NCBI GenBank assembly: GCA_024138015.1
Contig: JAMXBB010000012.1
Coordinates: 16,354,634 to 16,418,633, forward strand
Source of the DNA: Lumnitzera littorea
Taxonomy: Eukaryota > Streptophyta > Magnoliopsida > Myrtales > Combretaceae
Reading direction: 5' to 3'
DNA length: 64,000 nt
In this document: piece by piece, positions 39,270-51,050 of the stretch
Layout: each line of letters begins with the position of its first letter
How positions within the stretch are numbered: the stretch's first letter is position 1
The notes under the pieces: generated by a model
Database searches by the model: none
Told to the model about the DNA's origin: nothing
The model's input: only the letters and a program-made list of their open reading frames with translations
Program-made: the position numbers and the translations under genes

Positions 39270-42200
39270 TTGGGATCAAATTTGAATGGTCTTTGATTAG
39301 CTCTCCATTAGGGTGATACAGACTGAGGTTAGTAATGTTGAAGGTGTTAGAAACCCCATAGTCCTTAGGCAGCTCCAATCTATAGGCATTATCATTGATC
39401 TTTTAGAGGATTCTGAAAGGTTCTTTAGCCCTTGGGGATAGTTTGTTTCCCTTCTTGCTTGGAAACCTCTCTTTGCTTAGGTGCAGCTACACCAATTATC
39501 CCAACTGAAAATGTTTTGTTGTCTTACCCTTGGCCTTCTCTCACATACGTTTAGCGGCTTGGTCGATGTGCTGAGTGGCTTTGTTGTAGATGTACTGAAG
39601 GGATTGTGCTCTAACTCATGCGTCAGGGTTCTCTTATGTGGACACAGATATAGGGGTGTGATTGAGGGGCAACTTAAGATTAAAACCATAGACCACTTTA
39701 AAGGAGGTTTGCTTAGTAGTGCCATACACTATTCGGCTGTAAGCAAATTCAACTACTGGCAAACAAACGTCCTAATCAACCAAGTTTTTACCCATTGTAG
39801 CTTAAAGCAGTGATCTTAAAGTACGACTAAGCACCTCTGTTTAACTGTCAGTTTAGGGATGAGAGGAAGTATTGAATAGTAGTTTGATCTCTATCTGACT
39901 TTACAAGATTCTCCAAAAATGCGTCAGGAACTTTAGGTCTTTGTCAAAGACTACACTTCTCGGCATACTGTATAACCATACAACCTCCTACAAGAAAAGA
40001 GAAGCAATAGTTGAAGGTTCGTTAGTCTTGGAATAAGGTACGGAGTATGCCATCTTACTAAACCTATCCATGATAACCATTACAGAATCTTTGCCTCGGA
40101 TAGTTCGCGGTAGTCCGAAAACAAAGTCCATGTTCATGGTCCATGGCTTCGTCGGAATAGGCAAAGGCATTACTTTTCCTTGCTCGGCTCATCATTTAGC
40201 CCTTTTGCATACAGAACAGCCTTCTACAACTCAATGTACGTCTCGTCTCATTCTTGGCTAGAAGAAATGGCTACTTAATAGTTCATATGTCCTTCTCTCC
40301 TAAAATGCCTGGAGAGTCCTCTACTGCGGGCTTCCCTAATCAGTAGCTCCCGAAGTGAATAGGTCAATACACTCAATTCCTTCCTCGGAATAAGTATCCT
40401 TGCTCCATGTGATACTCATCTACCATTCTTCCATCAACACATTGAGCAAGTATGGGCTCAAAGTATGGATCTTTATAATACTGTTCTTTGATACTCGTAA
40501 ATCCAAACAATCCGGTCTGCAGTTCATTCAAAAGTGCATGCCTTCTCAAAAAAGCATCTGCAACTACATTGCTTTTCCCTTGCTTATATTTTATCACGAA
40601 ATTGATTCTTTGAAGGAATGTAACCCATTTCGCCTGTCACTTCAAGAACTTAATTTCACTTTGAAGGTACCTCAAAGACTCATGGTCAGTATAGATGACA
40701 AATTCCCTTAGCAGTAGATAATGCTGCCATACTTGCAGTGCTTAGATTAGTACCAAGAGTTCTTTGTCATACATTGAATAATTTAGCTGAAGTCCTCTAA
40801 GCTTCTCATTATGGTAGGCAATTGGTCAGTCTTTCTATATTAGGACGACACCTATCCCAATGTTTGACGCATCATACTTTAGCTCAAAATTTTCTCGAAG
40901 TTAGGTAGAACTAGTATAGGGGTGGAGATCAACCTTTCCTTTATCTCGATGAAACTTCTCTCCTCCTTTTCTCCTTATTGGAAGTTGGTGTTCTTCTTTA
41001 TTAGCTCAATCAGTGGTGTGGCAAGGGTGTTAAAATTCCTGATGAATCTTCTGTAGAATGAAGCCAGTCCATGAAAACTTCTTACGTTAGCATAAGTAGT
41101 AGGAGTCTACTACTCAATAATTACTTGGATCCTCTCATCATCCACTCACAAGCCTCCTTCACTTACTCCGTAACCTAAGAATACCACTTTCTCCTAGTAA
41201 AAACAACACTTTTTAAGGTTGCTGAATAATCTCTTAGCACGGAGGATATTCAGTAAGGCTCGGAGATATTCATACTAACTTGACATGTTGGCACTGTAGA
41301 TTAAAATGTCGTCAAAGTATACCATGCCACACAGATGTCTCAGTATGTGGTTCATCAGTCTCATAAAAGTGCTTAGGGCATTCAACAAGCCAAAGGGCAT
41401 GACCATCCATTCATAAAGTCCATGTCAAGTTTTGAATGCATTTTTTCACTCATCCCCCAGCTTCATGCAAATTTGATGGTAGCCAAACTTGAGATAAATC
41501 TTGTTGAAGATCTTGGCTCCACTCAATTCATCCAACATATTTTCCATTCTCAGAGTAGGACACCTGTATTTGATCGTAATCTTATTCACTACTCGACTAT
41601 CTACATACATTCGCCAGGTTCCATCCTTTTTTAGCACTAGAAGCGCCGACATAGCGCAAGGGCTGAGACTTTCCTTAACATAGCCCTTCTCCAATAACTT
41701 ATTGACTTGGCATTATAGCTTAGAAGCTTGTTCGAGACTCATCCGATAGGGAAGCTTATTCGACAAGGCAGCATCAGGTAGTAAGTTAATGCAGTGTTCT
41801 ATGCCTTATAATGGGGCTAACCCCTTGGGTAACTCTTTTAGAAACAGATTGGTATATTTGTCCAGCAGTACTCTCACTTCCTAAGGTAGTTCACCTCGTT
41901 CCATCATCTCTAGTAGGTGCTTGACCAACATAAGGGTTGGCCCATCAGCATCAATGGTCTCTCAGAGTTTGACTTTACTCATCACTAAAGCCTTCTTTGA
42001 TCCATAAGTAAGTTTAGTTTGTAGTTTGTTAACTTCACTCAGTAGCATCAAGTTTAGTGTAATCTTTCAACCATCCTTCTTGAACATATATGTGTTCTTA
42101 TATCCAACATGGATAACTCTCCTATCAAATAGTAATGGTTGGTAAAGCAACATGTGTGAGGTGCACATGGGCAACATATTACAGAGAATTTTATTGGAGT

Positions 42201-43858
42201 AATGTCCGATAGTGATCGACAGTAGTACTTGCCAGGTGACATGTAGTGCCCCTTTCTCACTCAGCCAATGTAGCTTGTATGGCCTTGGGTGTACAATAGT
42301 CGGTAATTTTAACCTTGTGATCAGATTGGTCAATGTTACATTGGTACAACTTCTACTATTAACAATTAGTGTGCTCACTTAATTACTTACTCTATATGTG
42401 GTATGAAACAAGTTCTCCCTCTACTCCTCTTCCCGTGAGGGTTCTAAGTTCATTACGCGTCAAACAACCAGGACCAGTTAGTCCAAGTCCTCAGCAAACA
42501 CATCTTCTTCAATTAGTTCCTTCTCAGTTGCTTCTTTCTCAATAGTATTCTCCACCTCCTCAGATTCTTCATCAGTACTTTTTACCTCTAGCTTTGGGAT
42601 GTCTCCCTTGATGACCATAGTCCTTTGGTTTGGACATTGGGCAGCTATATGTTCGAACTCTTGGCACTTGAAGTACTTGATCTACTTGTCTTCTTGCGAG
42701 ATCCTTACCCTTTCTTATAACTTCAGGTCGGCACATCACTATCAGGTTGGCCTTTCTGCTTTGCTCAAACATCCACTTTTCAAATTGGTTCGATCCTTGA
42801 CTGAGCTTGGTGACTTCCCTATCCTGGTCAATTAGTTGGCAATCTGGTTAGTACTCGGCTTCTTCTTTGCCTCTTTACTCGTTGGGCTATTCTAATAGCT
42901 TCATCAATTGTGGTAAATCACTGGAGTTCCACAATATCTCAAATGTCGCCTCTTAATCCAATAAGGAACCTAAAGATTATTCGTGCTGGTGGTTCCTCTA
43001 CTTCACATTGGATCATGAACATTTGGAATTCCTGGACATACTCGTCAACTGTTTAGCCTCCTTATCTCAACTCCTGAAGCCAAGTAGAAGTATCTTACAA
43101 ATAATTATCCGACATTAACCTATTTCTAAGTATTCTCTTCATCTCAGGTGGAGTGTTAATCTCTCTGTATCTTTCTCGTCTCCTCATAGTCTGAAAATTA
43201 TTCCACCACATGGCAGCATATCCGAAGAACTCAATAGCAGCTATTCTCACTTTCTCGTAATCTTCATACTGGTAATAGTCAAACGCACGCTCTACCTTCT
43301 CTTCCCATTCCAAATATTCATCTGCACTTCTAAACCTATTGAAACTCGGAATCTGAAGTTTCACATGGTTAGAGGCTCTAGGTACTCGAGCTTACTCTTC
43401 TTCTTCATAATACTCTTCGTCATTCTCTTCTTTCAAATTTTCCAAGTTAATCCTTTTTCTTACTTGTTCACTTACTCCTTTACCTCGAACTTATTGAGCT
43501 AGGTTTTGACCTCAAGCAGGTTAGGCAGCTTGTAGGGTGTTATTTACAGTTTCAATTGGTCAGTAAGCCAACATATGAACATGTCAGGTTAAATCTACTT
43601 AGAGGTTAGCTACCTTATTGAGTCTCTCGTTAGTGTTTTTTGGATTATCCTGAGATTGTCAACCGTAGTGGACAACACCGATGTTATCATCTCCAGCCCC
43701 ATTATCAACACTTGGATCTATCATTTCTCCAAACTAGACACTAAACAGCCAGCAAACACAGCAATTAAGATGAATACAATAACTTGCTCTATTTCATACA
43801 CACAAAATAGAGTATAAATAGAACTTCAAAAGTAAACTACAACTCAAGCAAAACTTTC
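39270..43858 (-). pseudogene. E3 gag-pol remnant
   Basis: Gag, about 43095-43364, reads FNRFRSADEYLEWEEKVERA and AAMWWNNFQ. The zinc knuckle near 42632-42685 has its first Cys changed to Tyr. The protease near 42355 reads IVNSRSCTNVT, so the DSG site is lost. Reverse transcriptase includes MEKGYVKESLSPCAMSALLV near 41690 and an intact YxDD box, YFDD, at 41308-41319. RNase H tether: VVADAFLRRHALL near 40560. Integrase: MNMDFVFGLPRTIRGKDSV near 40135 and DRFSKMAY. Stops throughout prevent a full product, although E3 is the only one of the three with an intact RT active-site box. Confidence 0.88.
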
Positions 43859-43870
43859 ACTCTGATACCA
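43859..43870 (-). other. E3 primer-binding site (initiator Met tRNA type)
   Basis: The reverse strand reads TGGTATCAGAGT, 3 nt inside the 5' LTR. This is the usual plant retrotransposon site complementary to the 3' end of initiator methionine tRNA. It fixes the direction of E3. Confidence 0.85.
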
Positions 43871-43873
43871 AGA

Positions 43874-44349
43874 TGATACGAACTGTAGTCAAGAACAGAT
43901 AAGGTCAGTCGCTGAATGGGTCCAAGCTTACTGAAAGCTTGAAAATGGGGTGAGGAGGAATGTGCGAAAGAAAAGTAAGCAAACCTATAAACAGTTCCGA
44001 TGGATATGATGTACCAATGGAACCTTCGAGGACTTACGGCACAACTTGATATGATTGAAGGTTGGTCCAATGTCATTCTCTTGACCTCTCGGCAAAAGTG
44101 GAGATGGGTAAGTGGTTGGCTTAAGCATGAGCATGAGAGGGCGAGGATAGGCTATTGTCTTAGCATCTTGTCTCTCAGCACACAATCATCGAGAAATAAG
44201 TAGTTATTCGGCTTGACACGTAAAGTTGGTCGACAAAGAGATACTTGGCTTTAGCAAGAGTCAACTATAGCAGGAGGATCTACCTTGCCAGCCTTTTCAG
44301 TCCTTGAGCTCGGTTGCGGGTCAAAAGCTCAGTAGCTTGATTTCTATCA
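43874..44349 (-). repeat. E3 5' LTR (right copy), internally deleted
   Basis: + strand TGATACGAACTG...TTTCTATCA. Aligns to 38493-39258, but lacks the central segment of about 270 bp between CACAACT and GATTGAAGGTTGG. The left copy has that segment, including its TATA-like region. The 5' LTR therefore probably lost its promoter. Confidence 0.82.
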
Positions 44350-44389
44350 ATGGCGTAGCGAGATGTCCTTAAGTAAGAAAGAGCAGGAT

Positions 44390-46100
44390 ATTCCCATACA
44401 TCCTCGGATGGAGCCGTACATACGAGAGGTAGGTTTCGAGGGAGTTACACAGCTTTCATTTATCATGATGCACTGACACCTGATTATGGCTTTAGTAGAA
44501 AGATGGAAGCCTAAGAAACATACGTTCTACCTACCTACTTGAGAGGTGACCATCACATTATAGGATATAGAGGTCCAGCTCGAGCTTTCGGTAAAGGGGT
44601 TTGCAGTGGCGAGTCAGATTGAGACGGATGATGAGGAGAACTGGGTTGATATAGGGGAAAGGTTGCTAAGCATCAGGCCTGCTTGGATTAAAGGATCTCG
44701 TATGTCTCTTACATGGTTATGAGAACACTTCTATATACTTCCTTGTAAGGCAGGCAACGAGACGGTTTGATAGTATGCACGTGCGTATATATTCAGTTTG
44801 ATTGGGGGGATTTATCTTTGTGAATAAATTCTCCAGTCTTAAACACCTAATGTTCTTGCCATTATTGGAGGACTTCTCGATAACTCAGCGGTTCAACTGG
44901 AGGGGTACTTGCTTTACATAGTTATACTAACAACAGTGCTTCACTTCATCCTTCGATGCACATGAGCTTAGTAGGGCAGTGATTCCTCCATAGATCTGGG
45001 CTTGGGATAGATTTCCACATATCGGTTTGCTTAGTTGATATGGTTTTATTATTGACAGAGATAGGCCATTGGTGGCCAAATGGAGGGTAGTGCAAGACAC
45101 TACTCAACATCCCATGCACGTAGTGGATGCGTACCGCAAATGACGTAACATGTATGATATAATAACTTTTTCTCTTTTCATTCCTTCTTTTACAGTTTGG
45201 TACAAACCCTCGTTGATTTATGGTTTTTTTTTTCTTTTAATATTTTTTGCTTAAAGTTGTTTAGGAGCCGTATACGAAGGAATTATTGTAGCATTTCTAC
45301 ACTACTAGGCAACACATTTAGATTGTTTAGGTGCCACTAATTTGTTTTCACATCATTGAGTACTGTTTCCCTGACCATATCCTTCGGTAGTTTAGTAGAT
45401 ACCGGTATCCTCTACAGGATGTAGACACCTCTAAGCAACTCCACTGACTGGACCTCCGGGATAGGACGAATGTTGACTAGATTAACATGTATGTTGTGTA
45501 CATCCAGGCTTGAGGTTAGAGGCACAGATTCTTATTATATATCTAGGGTCTTTGTAGAGTTGATCAGAGTTACTGGTCGTAGTATAGACAGATCATTCAG
45601 CGTTATATTACATACCAAGGAGCTGCAATTAGTCGGTTGGTAAGTACATGTGTAATTGTATGTACTTGCTATTATATATTTTGACACCTATGTATCTATT
45701 CATTTAAGGTAGATTTTCTTAGGGATGTGCGATTAGTACCTGACTATCCTACAACGTTCGGTATTGTAGATGGAGTACTGTAGTTCATTGAGCAGTACAA
45801 CGGCTTCAACCTCTACCTATATCATGAGGGCATATAACAGCCACCCTATGTGAACCACAATGGGGAGTAAGGACTACTTATAGACGAGGATATGCCGACT
45901 CTTCGTCAACTACCTAGGAGTAAAGCCCAAGTTCAAGGAGGTAGGGCTCGATCAAGACGTAGCTAAGGAGACCTTTGATGATGATGTGCCACCATACAAG
46001 TGTCATTCCATAGGCCTCAACCAAATCAGCATAGGATATGTTACATATCTCGAATTAGGAGTTGCCTCCACCACGGGAGTCGAATCTAACTCTATGGCCG
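44390..46100 (+). pseudogene. Plant mobile domain (PMD, aminotransferase-like) remnant of the MULE
   Basis: Recognisable PMD blocks in order: ITL*DIEVQLELSVKGFAV near 44560-44615; NWVDIGERLLSIRPAWIKGS near 44641-44700; LTWL*EHF; YARVYIFSLIGG near 44780-44812; then DLRDRTNVD near 45440-45475 after a gap that looks like an intron (about 45130-45300). PMDs occur in MAIN/MAIL1-type cellular proteins and in MULE and Ty3/gypsy transposons. Here it follows MULE transposase on the same strand, with E3 inserted between. Several stops are simple CAG-to-TAG or CGA-to-TGA changes. It is not a working gene. Whether it was fused to the transposase or was a second gene cannot be told. Confidence 0.72.
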
Positions 46101-46870
46101 GATCTAGCTCTTAAATGACTTTTGAGTTTCACCATCATTTAGATCTCATGACTCTACCAGTACCTTAAAAGCGGCGTTTTACCCACATGCAATCCTCCAT
46201 AGGTAAGGGCGTTACTTAGTTGCAGCTGGCCCTCTAGATGACCTAATCCCTCCTAAGGATCTTGACGATCCATCACCTTAGCTTACGTAGTCATATGATG
46301 GCCGAAGACGTTCACTTCTGTCTCATACCGTTAGGATCTTCACACGATGTAAGTGATAGTAAATATTTTTTGTTATTTTTTTATACTGTTGTATTGACAT
46401 TAAGACATGACAATTTTTGTATATATACTTCTTATTTGAATTGCAGTTTGCTTTCATCAAATGTCATAGTTTGTAGCATTCTTTTCTTGTCATGGCATTA
46501 CAATTTTCAATTATTTTTTACTGTAATTGACTCATATGGTAAAGTCATGATCATTCCATGCACTGAGTTTTGATGTGCTTATCATCTTTTTTGAAGTGTC
46601 CCATCAATTGTTATTTTATTCAATCGACTTCTATAGTAAACTTATCATTTAATTGTAATGCACGAGTGATAGTACATATTTCAATTTGGATGTGGATTGG
46701 TGGGTGTGGGTGTTAAAGGCATATTGAATGCATGTCTTTAGTATGTGCTTTCGATACAAATGGATCTTTACATGTGCCTTCACTTTGTTGTAAAGTTGCA
46801 CTAAAGGCATGCATACCCCTTTAGTATAGAAATTCTTAAAAAGTGAAGGCGCATATGAACAGAATATTTT
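46101..46870. other. MULE 3' internal region without gene
   Basis: Tail of the PMD frame, then AT-rich sequence. An open frame at 46262-46573 has no recognisable motif. About 46720-46850 repeats GCATGC/GTGCCTTCACTTT-type words. This looks like internal flank of the right inverted repeat. Confidence 0.4.
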
Positions 46871-46932
46871 TTATGAGGATGCATTTTCGTATTATTTTTT
46901 TTTTAAAAATTCGTATTTATATAAAACTCTTT

Positions 46933-49900
46933 AAATTGCTTAGACTCACGTAAACTACCAGGTTTTTGATCGATTTAAGCTTGCTAATCACAAACCAATT
47001 CTAGTTCGCTGAACCAAGGGATCGATTCCGTACTAGTCTAATGGATAGAAACTGGCATTGCTCAAATCTAGTTAGACACAATATATCCTTATTAAGAAAA
47101 GAAGAAGGGAAAACTACTTTGAGTTATGCCGCAAACAAGTTTATAATTAGTTTTTAAAATTGGGTTATCGCTTTATCGGAACCCACGGGCACAAAAACAA
47201 TGAGAAGCCAAAAATGGAAGACTGACAATGTCATTTTCATATCTTAAGTAAACTAGTACAAGTGGATTCCGATAATTTGACATGGAAACAAGGCAAACAC
47301 TTAAGAATGATTCACATCATCACAGGTCATGTAAAATAAAATATGTCCTAGTGGATTATAAAAGTTAAATAAATGTCATTTCTATGCACATCACATTCTT
47401 TTATGTTAATTAAACTTGGGTTTGTTGTGTTACTATTATTATAATGTTAGGCAGGTGAGCTCCACTCCATTGCTTTTGTGTTAATTTTGATTTGTGCTTT
47501 TTGGCGGCTGATGCGAATAATAGTATTTGTGTTGGACAACAATAAAATATTTAGCTATTTTTTTTTAATATAATTACATAGAAGGATTTTAGTGATTAGT
47601 GCCCGCCATGGGCCGTTGATCCATATTGGTTAATGAAAACATATGCGGGTTTACTTTATGTGATTGAGTTGAGTTTAGTTGTAAATAAAATAAAATAAAA
47701 TAAAACTTGAAAGTCTTAAAACTTTAAAGATAAATGAAATCAAGTCCTTAAATTTTTAAGATATTATGCAATCAAATTCTAAGTAATTATGTAGAACTTA
47801 CTCGATACATCTTGTTTCATCCCGAAACAATAACGTCCAATGCCATACGGATAAAATAATTTTTTATTGAAGAATCCAAAAGGAATATATAAACGATATA
47901 AAACATGAAAATGAAAAACCTTCGTCAAAAAAATTGAAAACTTTATGCTTTACACAGGGAGGACGGCTGCATAGTTAGGGGATTAGAGAGGGTAGGTGCA
48001 ACCCTTTTATCTATTTTCTTTCGTAAACGTTCCATTATTTATCAACATCACGATTTATAGCCTTTACATAGAAAAATAGAATCCGATGTGGATCCCACTT
48101 TCCTACATGTTAAAAGACTAACGGTAAAGCCTAAATGTACCTATTTCTACATATTATAAATGCCACTTACTTTCTTCAAGAGGAAGTTAATATTAAGATT
48201 TTTCTATTTATATGCATTGTATGATGGATATGTAGATAATAGTCTGTTGTACCTAAATTGGTAGCTCACTTTTTCTACATAATTATGTGATAATGTATAT
48301 ACATGTGTTCACATAAGGAAATAAAACTAGATATGGATCCAACTTTCTTACATGTGAAATGACTAATGATAAAAGTACTTGTTTCTATAAACAATCATTA
48401 CTATCTATTTTCTTCAAGAGGGAGTGCATAATGACGGCTGTGAAGATTGTGATAGTATCTTGTAACTAAATCGGTAACTCAACTCAATTTTTTTAAAGTA
48501 ATTATGTGTGCATGCGTGTATACTTGTGCGGTTTTAGGGCATTAGTCTTAAGTGTGGATAGGTAGGGTTTGTCATGTTGACTACTTTAGAGTAGGTTACA
48601 TAAAGCATCCATAAAGGTGGTTGGACACGTTATCTAAGAGGAAAGTTGTTAATTTCTCGAGTAATATTTTATCATGGGTTAAGTGACCCGTCCATAATGT
48701 TTGTTAGTTCTACTTACTCTATAGTCATAATTCAGCATAAGTGGTACTTTTTGAATACTTGAAAATGAATGAAGTATTTTTTTGAAAAAAAAAATTTTAT
48801 TAATACTTACGCAGTACTCATCATTTATGTGATATGTCAATACCATTAAATCTTTTCTCACTTCACCATTTTCTTCATTAGTTGCTTTGTTTGTTTATTT
48901 ATGGAGCTGTACAAGTAGGGAAGTTTACGTAGGCTAACTCTCTTAAGTTGTAAAAAAATATGGGCTGGGCCAAAAATTTTGAATCCGCTTATATACAGGT
49001 TTTCTTAGCTTGCCCTGTTTAATTCTTAGATCAAAGCAGGCCAAACTGGCTAACCGATACAAAAGAAAAAGAGAAGATGAAAAGGAAAAAAAGCCAGCCA
49101 ATAGCTAACCCTAAATCCTAATTCCCATTTCCCATCGGCCTTTCTTGTACTCTCTATTCTTAACTCTAATTTGATGAAAAGTTATATATACCCCTTTTAT
49201 TGAATCGATATTAGGGTTTTCTAATATGATTATGTGGTATATATATTGTTAATTAAGCTACTTTCAACTTATTTGTGCTTTATTATATGTATATTTTTTG
49301 TTTATATGAGTTTGTTCTGATTCAATTTGTGAGTTGACTATTTTATTTGTCAGAAACTTCTTGCTTAAAAGAGAAAGTTGCCCTCTTCTACGATTTAATT
49401 GGATCATCCCACCAACGTTGTGTTATTGCAGCAAATCACATGTATATATTGTGCAAAATTATTGGTGGATAAATTTACTAAATGACATGAAAAAGAAAGG
49501 CACTTATCAAGATGAGTTTTTACCTTTTGTCTAGTTGAAGGCCTGATATTTTTATAGGTAGGAACACATAGTAAGATCGGTAATGTTGTGATACATGGCC
49601 AGCATGTCTCATATGAATACCCAAGGTTCAAAAATATTTTTGGTCTTGTCAATTAAAGCATTGCCGCTGGTAGCTTACTATCCCAAACTAAGAACACTAA
49701 GATCTTAGAACATAAACAAAAGCCTTTGAATTCTTGGAAGGTCCTGGATTGGCAGCTAATGAAATGTATGAATTGTTTCCAATTGCTTATGAATTTATAT
49801 GCCATTAGAAGAAACAAAAGGCCCTGACAAGATTAATGCATATACACTTAATAAAACATAAACCGGAAATTTAAGAAACAGAATAATACACTTAGTAATA

Positions 49901-51050
49901 TTCGGAATGAAAGACTTTGACAAGAGTAAGGGCAAATTTTAATTTTTAATAGCTGAAAGAGGAAAAAAAACCACTTAATAAGACATAAAATGGATCTAAA
50001 AGGGAGAAAGAAAAAAGAGCAAATAGGTTAGTGTATTGTAGATTAGCAGGATAGCCTACTTAATCCACCAATCTATGGTGAGGCGAGTTAGGTTACAAAT
50101 TTTAACTGGTATTTATAAGCGAGTTAATTTACTTAACCTATGAATCAATGTAAAGTAGAACATTTGGTCCATTTAGGAAGGTCTTCCTTGTGTTGTTCTC
50201 CTTGATAGCTAGATATCAACATTATTTTTTAGATGTTTTTATTTTGAATACACCTATAAAGATAATTTAACTATTTTTTTTCATTATATTCTTGATTAGT
50301 TTCCTGGAAAATCTTTTGTTGTCAAAAGTGTGACTAGAAAGGATCTTTTACATTAGGGATACATGTTTTTCTATTAAATCTTTTTAAAGTTTACGTTGGA
50401 TCAGATCTTACTTATTGCGCTTGTAAACATCTTGCTGTTAATTCTATTAGTATTATGCTGACTGTAATTTTAAAATACCAACGTCTATGTTCACTCGTTG
50501 TTTCTTTCTTTATGTTAGGATGGTGAAAGTTATTTTTCATTTGATTAGTTAACAGAATGTGTTTTCTTTTGAACTACACGAGTATTCTAAATTAGGAATA
50601 CACATGTGGGATATATAATACGGAGGAGGGGTACATGTTTGGTAAGATATAAGGTTCTATCTATATCTTATTTTGTGGCATTCTAAAATCATTTTATATA
50701 ATGTACAGGTATAAGATACCTTGTAGAACTTATGGATTTTTTTAAAAAAATATATTTTCCTTATAAATATTAGTGTGGCTATCTTCTTAAAATATAAAAC
50801 ATACTTGATCACTTTCTTTCAAAAGCAATTTCTCAATTTAGCTAATTTTTCAAATGATACTAATGAATGGAGTCTACTAAAGTTGTTTTCAACCATTATT
50901 TTTTTCTTAAATGGTTCTTTGACCGTTATTATTATGGATGAATTTTGCGAAACATTGTACGGAACATTCTTTGTGTAAATATAACATTAATTTTGTAATA
51001 ATCACATTGCAAATATATTCATGAGAATAAGCACACCATTCTTAAGAAAT
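46933..51050. other. AT-rich intergenic DNA
   Basis: No gene recognised. It contains (AATAA)n near 47688-47705, the diverged tandem repeat listed separately, and a short C/T-rich stretch at 49085-49160. An open frame of 66 codons at 49334-49534 matches nothing I know. No splice-linked exons were found. Confidence 0.55.
48050..48520 (+). repeat. Diverged direct tandem repeat, period about 250 bp
   Basis: Two units, about 48050-48295 and 48300-48520. Corresponding anchors are GATGTGGATCCCACTTTCCT against GATATGGATCCAACTTTCTT, then TTCTTCAAGAGG in both, then GTACCTAAATTGGTA against GTAACTAAATCGGTA, then ATAATTATGTG against GTAATTATGTG. The divergence suggests an old duplication. Non-coding. Confidence 0.65.

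Larger units (their letters stand above)
38493..44349 (-). mobile_element. Ty3/gypsy retrotransposon E3, full-length structure, dead
   Basis: The only gypsy copy here with both LTRs (38493-39258 and 43874-44349), a primer-binding site (43859-43870) and all internal domains. Internal order on the reverse strand is gag, protease, reverse transcriptase, RNase H, integrase. It separates the MULE transposase remains from the plant mobile domain. The 5-bp flanks, ACGGT on the left and ATGGC on the right, do not match well, so the insertion or its flanks have changed. Confidence 0.88.
26526..46932. mobile_element. Putative large Mutator-like element (MULE) with terminal inverted repeats, heavily interrupted
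   Basis: The left 60 bp (26526-26586) and the right 60 bp (46871-46932) are diverged inverted repeats. Both contain, read inward, an AGTTTTATA-type start, an A-rich tract, AATAATAC and a GAAAA(G/T)GC block. Between them lie MULE transposase remains (37284-38190) and a plant mobile domain (44390-46100), both on the + strand. Long inverted repeats are typical of MULEs. Ty3/gypsy elements and a partial large LTR account for most of the remaining length. The transposase part with the catalytic DDE residues was not found and is probably deleted. No clear 9-bp target duplication is seen, so the outer limits are inferred. Confidence 0.45.

Noticed and set aside
37254..44360. Target-site duplication for E3 (ACGGT against ATGGC)
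   Set aside because: Only three of five bases agree, which is not enough to call one.
26517..46939. 9-bp target duplication around the putative MULE (both sides contain TTAAAT)
   Set aside because: The shared TTAAAT does not line up at the same distance from the inverted repeats, and the DNA is AT-rich, so chance is likely.
49334..49534. Possible small gene in the AT-rich spacer
   Set aside because: The translated frame matches no family I know, and no linked exons or start context are visible.
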